Assembly (NCBI GenBank): GCA_024653485.1
Contig: JANLFY010000001.1
Coordinates: 292,160-356,159 of the forward strand
Length of the DNA stretch: 64,000 nt
From: Bacillota bacterium
GTDB lineage: Bacteria > Bacillota > SHA-98 > UBA4971
Direction: 5' to 3'
Shown: piece by piece, positions 1 through 9,433 of the stretch
Layout: each line of letters opens with the position of its first letter
Position numbering within the stretch: the first letter of the stretch is position 1
Made by a program: the position numbers and the translations under genes
The notes under the pieces: generated by a model
What the model was told of the DNA's origin: nothing
The model's database searches: none
What the model saw: only the letters and a program-made list of their open reading frames with translations

Positions 1-1401
1 CCGGCAAGACCCCTCGAGGGAATCCCGATTGCCCTCAAGGACAACATGTGCACGAAGGGGATCGAAACCACGTGTTCCTCGAAGATCCTCAGAGGCTTCG
101 TGCCGCCGTACGATGCGACGGTGGTAGGTCTCCTCGAGAGCGCCGGAGCCGTGATAATTGGAAAGACCAACATGGATGAGTTCGCCATGGGATCGTCCAC
201 TGAGAACTCTGGGTTCTTTCCGACCAGGAACCCCTGGGATCTAGGACGAGTGCCCGGCGGGTCGAGCGGCGGCAGTGCGGCCGCGGTCGCGGCGGATGAG
301 GCCGTCGCTGCGCTGGGGTCGGATACAGGGGGTTCCGTGCGCCAGCCCGCGTCGTTTTGCGGCGTGGTTGGCCTCAAGCCCACTTACGGTTTGGTTTCGA
401 GGTACGGTCTCATCGCGTTCGCCTCGTCACTCGACCAGATAGGGCCTTTGACGAAAGACGTGCGCGACTGCGCTCTCGTGCTGAGTGTCATAGCGGGCCA
501 CGATCCGAGGGACTCGACATCCGTTCCCCGTGAGCCTTGCGACTATCTGAAGGCTCTTGTGCCGGATGTCCGCGGGTTGAGGATAGGTGTCCCTAGGGAA
601 TACTTTGGGGACGGTATGTCGCCGGCGGTTAGGGCGGCCGTCGGAGCGGCGCTCAAGACCTTCCAGGACATGGGGGCGATCTTGGCGGACGTGTCTCTCC
701 CGCACTCAGAGTACGCCCTCGCCACGTACTACATAGTGGCTCCTGCCGAGGCCAGCTCGAACCTTGCACGCTACGACGGCGTGAGATACGGCTACCGGTC
801 CCGAGAGTCCTCCGATTGCGTGTCCATGATGGTCAGGACGAGGAGCGAGGGATTCGGAGCTGAGGTGAAGCGCAGGATCATGCTGGGCACCTACACGCTG
901 AGCGCGGGGTACTATGAGGCATACTACCTCAAGGCGCTAAAGGTGAGGACCCTGATCACCCGCGACTTCGATCGCGCTTTCGAGGAGTGCGACTGCCTGG
1001 TTTCGCCCACCTCGCCGACGGTGGCGTTCAGGTTCGGGGAAAGGACCGAGGACCCGCTCGCCATGTATCTATCGGACGTGTACACCGTCACCGCGAACCT
1101 AGTGGGCATACCTGCGGTGTCGATCCCGTGTGGGTTCGGCGAGGACGGGATGCCTGTCGGTCTTCAGATCCTCGGGAAGCACTATGGAGAGGGCACTGTG
1201 CTGCGTGTGGCGTACGCCTTCGAGCAGGCCGCGGGGTTTCACAAGCCAAAGCCCACCTTTCGGGAGTCCCGAGGAGGGTGCGCATGTGCGGATGAAGCGG
1301 GCGCACGGGGCGGGTCTCATGGAGAGGCTGGCTCCGGAGGTTCCAGGGAAGGCCGTCCCCGGAGATCGTCCGGACGTGAGGAGGATGCCCAAGGTGCCTG
1401 A
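1..1401 (+). CDS. gatA: Glu-tRNA(Gln) amidotransferase subunit A (5'-truncated by window edge)
   Basis: Amidase-signature subunit of GatCAB, which releases ammonia from glutamine to convert Glu-tRNA(Gln) to Gln-tRNA(Gln). The reading frame is open from base 1, so about 60-70 N-terminal residues lie upstream of the window. The visible part has the catalytic Lys in GIPIALKDN, the Gly/Ser-rich [10 protein letters not shown] stretch and the Ser-cisSer segment [13 protein letters not shown], so all three catalytic residues are present. Family similarity ends near [12 protein letters not shown] (about base 1255). The last ~45 residues are a Gly/Arg/Ser-rich tail with no resemblance to GatA, and they run over the start of gatB. 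The stop may have been lost, or there is an indel near 1260. gatC is not in the window. Identity is certain; the true C-terminus is not. Confidence 0.95.
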   Translation, partial: PARPLEGIPIALKDNMCTKGIETTCSSKILRGFVPPYDATVVGLLESAGAVIIGKTNMDEFAMGSSTENSGFFPTRNPWDLGRVPGGSSGGSAAAVAADEAVAALGSDTGGSVRQPASFCGVVGLKPTYGLVSRYGLIAFASSLDQIGPLTKDVRDCALVLSVIAGHDPRDSTSVPREPCDYLKALVPDVRGLRIGVPREYFGDGMSPAVRAAVGAALKTFQDMGAILADVSLPHSEYALATYYIVAPAEASSNLARYDGVRYGYRSRESSDCVSMMVRTRSEGFGAEVKRRIMLGTYTLSAGYYEAYYLKALKVRTLITRDFDRAFEECDCLVSPTSPTVAFRFGERTEDPLAMYLSDVYTVTANLVGIPAVSIPCGFGEDGMPVGLQILGKHYGEGTVLRVAYAFEQAAGFHKPKPTFRESRGGCACADEAGARGGSHGEAGSGGSREGRPRRSSGREEDAQGA

Positions 1402-2869
1402 GAAGACTGGAGCTGACGCTCCCCAATTCGAGCCTGTGATCGGCCTTGAGGTCCACGTGGAGCTCTCCACCAAGTCCAAGCTGTTCTGCGGGTGCTCGAC
1501 GGCGTTCAACGCTCCCCCAAACAGCCAAACATGCCCTGTATGCCTGGGGCTGCCGGGCGTGTTGCCCGTCCTCAACCGAACAGCCGTGGAGTTCGGCATT
1601 AGGACGGCGCTCGCGTTGAATTGCCAAGTGGCGGGCTTCTCGAAGTTCGACAGGAAGAACTACTTCTATCCGGACTTGCCGAAGAACTACCAGATATCCC
1701 AGTACGACCTGCCCCTTGCCACCTGTGGGCACGTAGAAGTCTGCGCGGACGGCCTGAGACGCAGAGTGCGAATCAAGCGCGTCCATGTCGAGGAGGACGC
1801 GGGCAAGTCCGTGCATGAGAGCGGAACGATAACCGGGTCCAGGTTCTCGCTGGAGGACTACAACCGTACGGGAGTGCCGCTCCTCGAGATCGTGAGCGAG
1901 CCGGACATCACTTCACCCTCCGAGGCGTACGCGTACCTCTCCACGCTGAAGAGCATCCTCCGCTACTTGGACGTATCCGACTGCAAGATGGAGGAAGGCT
2001 CTCTCCGGTGCGACGCCAACATCTCGGTGAGGCCGAAAGGGTCTTGCGTCCTTGGGACCCCCGTAGAGCTCAAGAACCTCAACTCCTTCAGAGCGGTTGA
2101 GAAGGCCCTGGCGTACGAGTACAGGCGACAGGCGGAAGCCCTAGCGCGCGGAGAGCGCATCGAGCGCGAGACCAGGCACTGGGACGAGTCCCGTCAGGTG
2201 ACGGTGGTTATGAGGCGAAAGGAGGAGGCGGACGACTATAGGTACTTCCCGGACCCGGACCTCGTTCCTCTCCAGATCGACGAGGAGTGGGTGGAGGCGG
2301 TGAGAGGCACCCTTCCCGAGCTTCCTGGCGATCGGCGCGAGAGGTTCGCGAGGGAATACGGGATACCGGAGTACGACGCGGCCATCCTCACGGAGTCGAA
2401 GGACCTCGCGGACTATTTCGAGGCCGCCGTCGAGGCGTACGGCAAAGACGCGAAAACCGTGAGCAATTGGGTGATGGGGGAGCTCGCCAGGCTCATGAAC
2501 GCGACCGATACCGAAATACGGCGGGTGCGTGTGGCGCCTTGCGCGCTTGCGGCCATGTTGAGGATGATGGATGACGGAACGATCAGCGGCAAGATAGCGA
2601 AGACTGTCTTCGAGGAGATGTTCTGCACAGGCAAGGAGCCGGAGCGGATCGTCACGGAGAGAGGGCTTGTGCAAATTGCCGACGAAGACGAGCTCGCGAG
2701 GATAGTCGACGAGGTAGTGGCCGAGAACCGGGACGCTGCCGACGGAGTGAGGGCAGGCAATGACCGGGCGATCGGCTTTCTGGTCGGCCAGGTGATGAAG
2801 AAGACGCACGGCCGGGCCAATCCCCAGGCCGTGAACAGGCTGCTCCGAGAGAGGCTCCTTCCGGGCTGA
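1286..2869 (+). CDS. gatB: Aspartyl/glutamyl-tRNA amidotransferase subunit B
   Basis: tRNA-binding and kinase-like subunit of GatCAB; it activates the Glu-tRNA(Gln) gamma-carboxylate for amidation. The conserved core begins [13 protein letters not shown] and continues through the zinc-type Cys motif CGCSTAF...CPVCLG, with a C-terminal YqeY-like helical domain ending in [14 protein letters not shown]. Start choice is open. GTG 1286 has a full GAGGAGG at 1271-1277 with 8 nt spacing but adds ~45 non-conserved residues. ATG 1385 gives a family-like N-terminus, but its purine-rich GAGGAGG directly abuts the codon. With the 1286 start it overlaps the extended gatA frame by 116 nt, which is unusual. 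Length from 1286 is 527 aa, against about 475-480 typical. Confidence 0.95.
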   Translation: MRMKRAHGAGLMERLAPEVPGKAVPGDRPDVRRMPKVPEKTGADAPQFEPVIGLEVHVELSTKSKLFCGCSTAFNAPPNSQTCPVCLGLPGVLPVLNRTAVEFGIRTALALNCQVAGFSKFDRKNYFYPDLPKNYQISQYDLPLATCGHVEVCADGLRRRVRIKRVHVEEDAGKSVHESGTITGSRFSLEDYNRTGVPLLEIVSEPDITSPSEAYAYLSTLKSILRYLDVSDCKMEEGSLRCDANISVRPKGSCVLGTPVELKNLNSFRAVEKALAYEYRRQAEALARGERIERETRHWDESRQVTVVMRRKEEADDYRYFPDPDLVPLQIDEEWVEAVRGTLPELPGDRRERFAREYGIPEYDAAILTESKDLADYFEAAVEAYGKDAKTVSNWVMGELARLMNATDTEIRRVRVAPCALAAMLRMMDDGTISGKIAKTVFEEMFCTGKEPERIVTERGLVQIADEDELARIVDEVVAENRDAADGVRAGNDRAIGFLVGQVMKKTHGRANPQAVNRLLRERLLPG

Positions 2870-2947
2870 GCCGAGACCACAAGGCTTCGCAACAACGAGA
2901 CGGGCGGCGTGGAGCGACAGAGTGAACAGGAACCAGGAGGACGCGAC

Positions 2948-3958
2948 GTGCGGGAAGAATCTCGTGACCATCCCACTCTCAGGCGGTTTTGGGCCAACCC
3001 GGTCCATCGGCAGTGGGTCGCCGATGGATCTCTCATTGTGACGACGCTCATCTGGGGCGCCACTTTCGTGGTGGTGAAGGACATTGTCGCCAGGGTCGAC
3101 GCGGACGCTCTGGTGGCTGTGAGGTTTCTCATGGCGACCGCGCTCATGGCGGCGGCGGTCGCACCCAGGCTCAAGCGTATCACACTGAGGCTCGTGAGAG
3201 CCGGCGTCCTCGTGGGCCTCGCGCTGTTCGTAGGATACGCTTTTCAAACGCTCGGCCTCGAGCATACGAGCGCTTCGAAGGCAGGGTTCATCACCGGGCT
3301 CTCCGTGGTGCTCGTGCCGGTCCTGTCCACGGTCATCCTGAGGAGGCCGCCCGAGCGCTCAGCGGTCGTAGGTGTGGCATGTGCCACGGTTGGCCTCGCG
3401 CTTCTCACTCTCCGGCCGGGCGGCGGCCCTCTCTTTGAGATCGGGGATCTCCTCGTTCTCGTGGGAGCCGTGGCGTTCGGCCTTCACATCGTGGCGGTGG
3501 GAAAGTTCGCCCCGATGTTCGACGTGCCGCTTCTGGTCATGGTGCAACTCGCGACGGTGGCAGCCTCCGCCTTCGCTGTCGTAGGCCTGCGGTCGCTCGC
3601 GCTCGGCCAGCACGTGGAGATGCCGGTGTCTGCGCGAGACCTGGGAGGCACCGTGTTTCTTGCGTTGTTCGGAACGACGGCGGCGTTCTTCGTCCAGAAC
3701 GTCGCCCAGCGCTTCACCAGTCCGACACACGTGGCCATCGTGTTCGCGACGGAGCCCGTGTTCGCGGGGCTGTTCGGGTGGCTGCTCCTGGGGGAGCGGC
3801 TAGCGCCGGCCCAGCAGACAGGCGCCGCTCTCATCCTAGCGGGCATGCTCGTGTCCGAAGTGGAGTTCCCACGCAAGCACCCAAGCGCCGCGCAAGCCAC
3901 GCAGGACTCAGACCTAAGGGTGGAGCGGGAGGATCAGAACTGCGCCTCCGACCGGTAG
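2948..3958 (+). CDS. EamA/DMT-family inner-membrane transporter
   Basis: Ten-helix drug/metabolite transporter with two EamA repeats. Repeat one starts at LIVTTLIWGATFVVVKD and repeat two at GDLLVLVGAVAFGLHIVAVG. The second repeat ends with the typical FATEPVFAGLFGWLLLGE segment, and the C-terminus is a short polar cytoplasmic tail. GTG 2948 was chosen because AGGAGG lies 7 nt upstream at 2935-2940; an in-frame GTG at 2909 has no such site. It follows gatB by about 80 nt on the same strand. The substrate cannot be deduced; members export amino acids, nucleosides or other metabolites. Confidence 0.88.
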   Translation: MREESRDHPTLRRFWANPVHRQWVADGSLIVTTLIWGATFVVVKDIVARVDADALVAVRFLMATALMAAAVAPRLKRITLRLVRAGVLVGLALFVGYAFQTLGLEHTSASKAGFITGLSVVLVPVLSTVILRRPPERSAVVGVACATVGLALLTLRPGGGPLFEIGDLLVLVGAVAFGLHIVAVGKFAPMFDVPLLVMVQLATVAASAFAVVGLRSLALGQHVEMPVSARDLGGTVFLALFGTTAAFFVQNVAQRFTSPTHVAIVFATEPVFAGLFGWLLLGERLAPAQQTGAALILAGMLVSEVEFPRKHPSAAQATQDSDLRVEREDQNCASDR

Positions 3959-4033
3959 ATAGGGAGTCGGAGCTCGTTGCCAGACGTGCATGAGACGTCA
4001 ACGATCCGGATCTTGAGGACACACTGAGTCTCC

Positions 4034-4774
4034 TCAGTGCCGCTTGTACTCCACGAGCTCGCTCACGGTCCCCGCTTGCTTGTTTTCGTACCTGACCAGC
4101 TCGTGCGGGGCTGACGTTGAGATCCACGCGAACTGGGACGTGCCCTTGAGCTCGACGACCCACGCCTCGTACGTGCCTGCGGGCACCGTCACGTTCTCCT
4201 TTCTGACCACCTGCACAGTGACGGCGGCCTTCGATGCTGTCCGGGTTACGACATCGTTGAGAGTGGCCTTGAAGCCCGCTGCGAGCGGCAGAGCGCGCAG
4301 CACCATGATGAACTCCTCGTTATCGTAGTAAGGTCGCGCGGGCAGCTTCACCTTCACTTCCTGCGGACCACTGGGCGCCTCGGCGCTTATGACCACGTCC
4401 TTGTCCGCGTACACGGCTGTGTAAGTGACCCTCCCCTGAGCCGTGTCCAGCTCGAACCGCGTCCTGGTCGGAACTAGCGACCTTGGATCGGCCGAGACCG
4501 AGCAGCGCTCGCGATACCCCTCGGTTTTCTGCTCCGACACGAGCACGACCTGGGAGTCCTCGGCTTCCACGCGAAGCTCCCATTGGACCACGAGATTCCC
4601 CCCTCTGCGAACCTCCAGCCGGCTGACCTCTCCGATCTCCCATGGGGGAACGAGCTCGAGACCCTGCCCCGCTTTGCATCCGACGGAGACGGCAGCCAGA
4701 AGCGCAACAGCCACTGTCAGTCCAAGACCCACAGCCATCGCCGGCTTCGTCCGTCGCTCAGACCTTCCGTTCAT
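4034..4774 (-). CDS. Putative lipoprotein, DUF3108-like
   Basis: 246-residue predicted exported protein. The N-terminus has a basic stretch, a hydrophobic core (MAVGLGLTVAVALLAAV) and VSVGC, an imperfect lipobox, so lipidation at that Cys is likely but not certain. The rest is predicted beta-rich. The end contains VPAGTYEAWVVELKG followed by AWISTSAPHELVRYENK, a pattern seen in DUF3108-type periplasmic proteins, where a modified side chain or surface property is read out. The start overlaps the upstream membrane-protein gene by 17 nt, so the two are translationally coupled and probably work together. No enzymatic motif seen; function unknown. Confidence 0.75.
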   Translation of the reverse strand: MNGRSERRTKPAMAVGLGLTVAVALLAAVSVGCKAGQGLELVPPWEIGEVSRLEVRRGGNLVVQWELRVEAEDSQVVLVSEQKTEGYRERCSVSADPRSLVPTRTRFELDTAQGRVTYTAVYADKDVVISAEAPSGPQEVKVKLPARPYYDNEEFIMVLRALPLAAGFKATLNDVVTRTASKAAVTVQVVRKENVTVPAGTYEAWVVELKGTSQFAWISTSAPHELVRYENKQAGTVSELVEYKRH

Positions 4775-5522
4775 CGTGTCCAGCCCCCCTCACCAAACAT
4801 ACCAGGTACGCCAAGAGCGCCAGCGAGATCATCCCTACCACGGTTTCGACAAACGCCAATCCGACCATGCCCGCCGCGAACAGCACGGGCAGAAAATCGA
4901 GAGCGATGTGCGCGAGCACCGCTCCGAGCAGGCTGACAAGCCCGCGTGCTGCGCCTCGCGTCCACCAGAACATGACTATGCCGGGCAGGCTCAAGTGGAA
5001 CACCACCGCGCTGGCCCGTTCCACCGCGGCCAGCCACGGGAACGATCCGGACGGCGCGACCGCCAGAGCATACGACAGGATGACCGCGGCCTCCATTCCA
5101 CCGTACCCGGCGCCCGCGATAGCGCCCAACATGGGAGCGGCTGCACGCTTTCCGCTCCTGACCGCCCACACCCCGAGACCGGCGGCAAGGAGTTTGGCCG
5201 GCTCCTGGACGATTCCAGTGAGGAGGATGGCGGGGGTGTATAGGACCACGGTGTTGGCGGTGGCCAGGTTGGCCATGGCCCAGCGTGTCGCGAGAGACTG
5301 CAACGGCACTTGAACCTCAGCTATGGACGGCGCGAACAACGCCGCACCGAGCGCGAACCCGAGAGCGCCTCCGGCGACCTGCTGTTTGGAGAGTTTGTGC
5401 TTCCTCATACTAAGGAAGAACGCCAGGGCTATCGCGGCAAGACCCGCTCCGACAGCGGAGCCGGGAACAGTCAGCGTTCTGAGAACGGTAAGGGCGCTGT
5501 CCCAAATGGATCCGCTCGGCAT
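4758..5522 (-). CDS. YhfC/PrsW-like polytopic membrane protein (putative intramembrane protease)
   Basis: 254-residue protein with about seven hydrophobic segments. It carries the motif set of YhfC/PrsW-type putative glutamic intramembrane proteases: GIVQEPAKLLAAG (E and K in a helix), GYGGMEA with a conserved Glu, HLSLPG and AHIALDFLP with His and Asp. Family knowledge suggests cleavage or modification of membrane-anchored substrates, but no substrate is known. Start at 5522 was selected because a GGGGGTGATC site, matching the 16S tail, lies 7 nt upstream; a TTG at 5549 lacks one. The downstream lipoprotein overlaps by 17 nt and is a candidate partner. Confidence 0.78.
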   Translation of the reverse strand: MPSGSIWDSALTVLRTLTVPGSAVGAGLAAIALAFFLSMRKHKLSKQQVAGGALGFALGAALFAPSIAEVQVPLQSLATRWAMANLATANTVVLYTPAILLTGIVQEPAKLLAAGLGVWAVRSGKRAAAPMLGAIAGAGYGGMEAAVILSYALAVAPSGSFPWLAAVERASAVVFHLSLPGIVMFWWTRGAARGLVSLLGAVLAHIALDFLPVLFAAGMVGLAFVETVVGMISLALLAYLVCLVRGAGHDERKV

Positions 5523-5919
5523 ATGATCACCCCCGGAGGAAGCCTGCAAGTCATCTTCTCCAGACTTTCAGACATCCCTCCTTGGCGCGGCGTTTTTCGT
5601 ACGGCCGCGGACACCCGGGCAGTGCCACCCTGCGCACCGTTCGGTCGTCCGGGCCTTTTCGTCATCGCTCGCCCGTCCTTTTCGTAGACTATTCATGAAA
5701 AAGCTGGACGGTGAGGTCAAACAATGGTAAGCTGACCTTCGGAGCCGGGCCGATCCCGCGACGGCTGCAGCGGTCTGGCGAAGTTGCTTGGAACCAGCCG
5801 TGAAGGGGTGAAGCGCTCGCGAAAGGGCGGGCGGCGAGGCGTGTCGTGAGACAAGCGAGAAGCACGAGAGTCGCGCGGGAATCTGGAGAACACTATTGAG
5901 TGGATGAGGGGTGTGGAAG
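5523..5919. other. Divergent intergenic region between the YhfC-like gene and the bactofilin-like gene
   Basis: About 400 bases with no convincing ORF, tRNA or riboswitch. The middle (about 5690-5730) is locally AT-richer, with a TAGACTATTCATG element that may hold a rightward -10 box, but no good -35 pairs with it. The right half is GC-rich and has short G/A repeats only. Confidence 0.5.
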
Positions 5920-7065
5920 ATGGACGTAAGGACCCAGCGCAACACGTCGGGGCCGAGGGCGGCGAGCCGCTTTGGGGCAATCGCGGCCGCCGTTGTCTTG
6001 GCCGTGGCGCAAGCCCTCTTGAGTATGGCCGGACCAGCGCTTGCGCAGGAAAGGCGAGACGGAACACAGGTCGTGTTCGGCGGCCCCATTCACGTGGCCG
6101 CAGACGAGGTCGTCGAGGGGGACGTTGTGTCCCTCGGCAATAGGGTCACGGTGGACGGACGCGTGACCGGAGACGCCGTTTCCGTCGGGTCTGTGGTCGA
6201 GGTCAACGGGGTAGTGGAAGGAGATGCGGTGTCGATAGGCTCGTCCGTGATCCTCGGGGAGAATGCGAGAGTGGGCGGGGACGTGAGCAGCGTCGGAGGG
6301 TCGGTGCGGAGATCGCCCGGCGCAGTCGTCGGTGGTAGCACCACGAGCGGAGCGGCTCCGTTCAGATTCAACTTCCGGGGCATGAATTGGCCGAGGTTGT
6401 TGAGGCCTTGGCGAATGTCAGGCGCGTACCTTGCGTTCGGGTGGCTCGCGCGTCTTGTCGGCGCGCTGGTGCTAGCGCTAGTGGTGGTCGCTCTGTGGCC
6501 CGACCATACGGCGGCCGTCGGAGCTGCCGTCGAGACGAGGCTGGGGCGCGCTGTGCTCGTGGGGCTCGTGGCTTGGCTGCTGTTCGTGCCCGGCATGATA
6601 CTCCTTGCCATCACTATCGTGGGGATACCGCTGATACCGATTTGGGTATTGTTCTATGTGGCCGCTGCGACATTGGGCCACGCAGCCGTGGCAGTGGTCG
6701 TCGGAGACAGGGTCGGACGGCTTGCGAGGGCGAACATGACGATACTGGTCAGAGTGATCATAGGGGTGCTCGTCCTCGCGGCGCTGGGCCTGGTGCCCGG
6801 TATCAACGCCGTCGTGTTCGTGCTGGTGGCCGTCATCGGTCTGGGTGCAGTGCTCGACACGAGATTCGGAACCAACAGACCGTGGTTCGGGCCTCGGCAG
6901 GCGCAACAGCATGGGAGCTCGCCTTCACCGCAGAGCGGGGGCCCGATGCCGCCTGTCGGGGGAGCGCCGGCACCGACCCAGCCGGCTCAGCCCGCCGAAT
7001 ACGTCGCTCCGCCGCATCCCGCGGAGGAACGAACCGAGCCTTCGGATCCCAGGCAAGGAAGCTGA
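5920..7065 (+). CDS. Exported bactofilin-like (polymer-forming) repeat protein with C-terminal membrane domain
   Basis: 381-residue envelope protein. Residues ~15-45 form a signal peptide ending in PALAQE. Residues ~50-130 are short valine/glycine repeats (VEGDVVSLG, VTGDAVSVG, VEGDAVSIG, VGGDVSSVG), which fold as a right-handed beta-helix in bactofilin/polymer-forming proteins. Then come four to five hydrophobic helices (about residues 165-310) and a Pro/Gln-rich tail. By family knowledge such proteins build envelope scaffolds; the repeat part should lie outside the membrane here. ATG 5920 has GAGGGG 8 nt upstream. An in-frame GTG at 5911 would place the start inside that site. Confidence 0.82.
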   Translation: MDVRTQRNTSGPRAASRFGAIAAAVVLAVAQALLSMAGPALAQERRDGTQVVFGGPIHVAADEVVEGDVVSLGNRVTVDGRVTGDAVSVGSVVEVNGVVEGDAVSIGSSVILGENARVGGDVSSVGGSVRRSPGAVVGGSTTSGAAPFRFNFRGMNWPRLLRPWRMSGAYLAFGWLARLVGALVLALVVVALWPDHTAAVGAAVETRLGRAVLVGLVAWLLFVPGMILLAITIVGIPLIPIWVLFYVAAATLGHAAVAVVVGDRVGRLARANMTILVRVIIGVLVLAALGLVPGINAVVFVLVAVIGLGAVLDTRFGTNRPWFGPRQAQQHGSSPSPQSGGPMPPVGGAPAPTQPAQPAEYVAPPHPAEERTEPSDPRQGS

Positions 7066-7166
7066 AGAGGTGGGCTGGAGGCGGAGGACCGCGCCAAGGG
7101 TCGCGCGCCGCCGGCACCGACGAGAGGCAGGCTGCGCTTACGGTACGTTCGGCAGCGGAAGACACG

Positions 7167-7219
7167 CCCGGTCAAGGCGCTACCGGAGGGGCGAAAGTGA
7201 GGGTCGCGCCTTGACCGGG
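7167..7219. repeat. Perfect 14-bp inverted repeat
   Basis: Arms 7167-7180 (CCCGGTCAAGGCGC) and 7206-7219 (GCGCCTTGACCGGG) are exact reverse complements, with a 25-nt loop. No T tract follows on either strand. It sits about 100 nt past the bactofilin-like stop and overlaps the 3' end of the histidine-kinase remnant. It may act as a transcript end or stabilising hairpin. Confidence 0.7.
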
Positions 7220-7525
7220 CTCGCTTTCCACCCATATGTGGCCCCCGTGTGCCTCCACGATGCCTTTGATGATGGCAAGACCGACCCTCTTCTCTTGCAA
7301 CATCGGCGAAGGACTTGCCTGTCCGCCTTGCAGCTGCGAGCTCTTTTGCGCTCATGACGAGCCTGTCTGCGACTCGCGCCGCAAGCAGAACGGCGAGCGC
7401 GGGCCTCACGGCGGCAGGGGAGCGCTGGCCTGTTGGGCGAGGACCCCGCCAGCGACACTCGCAAGCGCTGGCGTGACGACGAGTGTACCTCCAACGATCA
7501 TGATGCGTATGCTTGACTGGGACAC
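7172..7525 (-). pseudogene. Remnant of a sensor histidine kinase (internally deleted and frameshifted)
   Basis: Read on the minus strand, three kinase pieces appear in different frames within 354 bases. First, a GTG start at 7525 preceded by a near-perfect AAAGGAGGTGA site opens SQSSIRIMIVGGTLVVTPALAS, an N-terminal membrane helix, and stops after 39 codons. Second, a shifted frame reads [19 protein letters not shown], resembling a HAMP linker. Third, another shift reads [20 protein letters not shown] and then [11 protein letters not shown], the G2-box end of the HATPase domain, ending with a stop at 7172-7174. The dimerisation/phosphoacceptor helix, the N box and most of the ATPase are missing. 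No partner response regulator is adjacent. A recent deletion derivative is the simplest reading. Confidence 0.82.
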
Positions 7526-7879
7526 ATTCTGTCACCTCCTTTCGAGAAGATCGCAGCTTCGTGGTGCGCGGAAGCTGTGGGACGCGTCTTGAGCCGCGTG
7601 TCAAGATCCTCTCAAGGCTGCACGCTGGGTCCGGTCTCAAGGCTGCACGCTAGGTTCGATGCAGGCTAGCAGGGCATGCGACGCGCTTCCTGTCGGCATA
7701 GAAGGACAACTGGCACTTGCGTCAAAGGACAATACGGCATGCGCAGTCCGCACGGACTATCGGTCGTGTGTCCCGGTCAACGTGTCTTGTTCGTCTGCGC
7801 TGAAGAGGGTCTTTCGAGGAGGCGCTCTCCCACCGGAGGGCGTCCCAGGTGGGCTGGCCCTGATGTCGTGCGGGAAAGG
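7526..7879. other. Intergenic region with direct repeat, upstream of the phosphohexomutase gene
   Basis: About 350 bases between the kinase remnant and the mutase. It contains a 17-bp direct repeat (7610-7626 and 7635-7651) and no ORF with protein-like composition. No clear promoter pair was found for the mutase, which must lie downstream of a start in this stretch. Confidence 0.5.
7610..7651. repeat. 17-bp direct repeat, offset 25
   Basis: TCTCAAGGCTGCACGCT occurs at 7610-7626 and again at 7635-7651. One of several short intergenic duplications in this window. Confidence 0.85.
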
Positions 7880-9334
7880 ATGTGGTGGTTTACGGTGGCA
7901 CAAGGAACATATCAGAAGCGTGAAGGGCCTGGGTCACGGTCGCCCGCAGTAGAAGTACCGGACCACGTGTTCCGAGAGTACGACGTCCGTGGCGTGGTAG
8001 GGCGCGACCTTTCAGATGCCTTCGTCTATTCCCTAGGACGGGCGATCGGCACGCTGTACAGACGAGAGGGCGTCACGGTGGCCGCGCTTGGGTGCGACGC
8101 CCGCTTGAGCTCCCCAGCATTCAAGGAAGCAATGGCAGCGGGGCTCACCGACTGCGGTGTGCACGTCATTGACATCGGGCTCGTGCCCACGCCGGTTCTA
8201 TACTTCTCCCTCTTCCACCTCGATGTCGCCGGGGGGGTCATGATCACGGGGAGCCACAACCCGCCTGACGAGAACGGGTTCAAAGTATGTCTCGGAAAGA
8301 CGACCATATACGGCGAGGCCATCCAGGAAGTCAAGGCGATCATGGTTCGCCACGACTTCGCCGCGGGCACAGGGACCCGTCGGTCTCTGTCGGTCAACGA
8401 AGGGTACGTGAGAACCATCGCGAACAGCCTCGGGTGTGGCGGCGGCGCGAGAAGACGGGTGAAAGCGGTGGTGGATGCGGGAAACGGCACGGGAAACACG
8501 GTCGCGCTGGATCTATACAGGTCCTTGGGCCACGATGTCACGGGGATCTACTCAGAGCCCGACGGGAGGTTTCCGAACCATCATCCCGATCCCACCGTTC
8601 CCGATAATCTCAAGGCGCTCGTCGAGGAGGTCAAGAGGACAGGTGCGGAGCTCGGGATAGCTTTCGACGGCGATGCCGACCGGATAGGCGTGGTCGCGGC
8701 GGACGGGACCATTCTGTGGGGGGACCAGCTTCTGATCTTGTTTGCGAGGGACATCCTCTCGACGCGCCCGGGGGAGAAAATCATAGGCGAAGTGAAGTGC
8801 TCGGAGGCGCTGTTCGATGAGGTAAGGAAGGCTGGAGGCGTGCCGATCATGTGGAAGGTGGGACACTCGCTGATAAAGGCGAAGCTCAAAGAGGAGGGAG
8901 CGCTCCTCGCGGGGGAGATGAGCGGCCACCTATTCTTCGCTGACACGTACTACGGCTTCGACGACGCCGTGTACGCGGGGGCGCGGCTCCTGGACCTCCT
9001 GTCACGATCGTCACGAACCCTTGCAGATCTGGTGGGAACCTTACCGAAGAGGTACAATACGCCGGAGGTCCGAATGGACTGCCCCGAGAACGTCAAGCGG
9101 GTGGTCGTGGACTGCGTGGCGAAGGCGTTCGAGAGGATGTACGAGGTCGACCGCATCGATGGGGCGAGGATCCGATTTCCGCAGGGATGGGGTCTAGTGC
9201 GTGCTTCCAACACCCAGCCCGCCGTGGTACTGAGGTTCGAAGCTGAAAGTCCTGAGGCGCTCGAGGAGATCAAGACCGCGGTGTCCCGGGAAGTGCGAGC
9301 AGCCCTTGAACTCGGGCTTGTGCAGGGCAATTAG
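7880..9334 (+). CDS. Phosphomannomutase/phosphoglucomutase (alpha-D-phosphohexomutase)
   Basis: Interconverts hexose 1- and 6-phosphates, feeding glycogen and sugar-nucleotide synthesis. All four family signatures are present in order: the phosphoserine loop TGSHNPPDENGFK, the Mg2+ loop DGDADRIGVV, the sugar-specificity loop GEMSGHLFF, and the phosphate-binding loop RASNTQPAVVLRFEA. The conserved start of the fold is HVFREYDVRGVVGRDL. ATG 7880 gives 484 aa; it lies about 90 nt before the first conserved codon, and its purine stretch (GGGAAAGG) touches the start, so the exact start is uncertain. It is monocistronic here and fits with the glgA, glgP and galT genes elsewhere in the window. Confidence 0.92.
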   Translation: MWWFTVAQGTYQKREGPGSRSPAVEVPDHVFREYDVRGVVGRDLSDAFVYSLGRAIGTLYRREGVTVAALGCDARLSSPAFKEAMAAGLTDCGVHVIDIGLVPTPVLYFSLFHLDVAGGVMITGSHNPPDENGFKVCLGKTTIYGEAIQEVKAIMVRHDFAAGTGTRRSLSVNEGYVRTIANSLGCGGGARRRVKAVVDAGNGTGNTVALDLYRSLGHDVTGIYSEPDGRFPNHHPDPTVPDNLKALVEEVKRTGAELGIAFDGDADRIGVVAADGTILWGDQLLILFARDILSTRPGEKIIGEVKCSEALFDEVRKAGGVPIMWKVGHSLIKAKLKEEGALLAGEMSGHLFFADTYYGFDDAVYAGARLLDLLSRSSRTLADLVGTLPKRYNTPEVRMDCPENVKRVVVDCVAKAFERMYEVDRIDGARIRFPQGWGLVRASNTQPAVVLRFEAESPEALEEIKTAVSREVRAALELGLVQGN

Positions 9335-9433
9335 GCCGATGGGCGGCGTGACGGGAGAGCTGACGCAGCACGAGGCGAAGCTCGGCAGGAGCGCGGCGGT
9401 GGCGGGACCGGGACGCGGCGCGGCCGAGCCATC

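Noticed and set aside
7659-7952. 97-codon frame before the phosphohexomutase
   Set aside because: Composition is not protein-like and it overlaps the mutase start in another frame.
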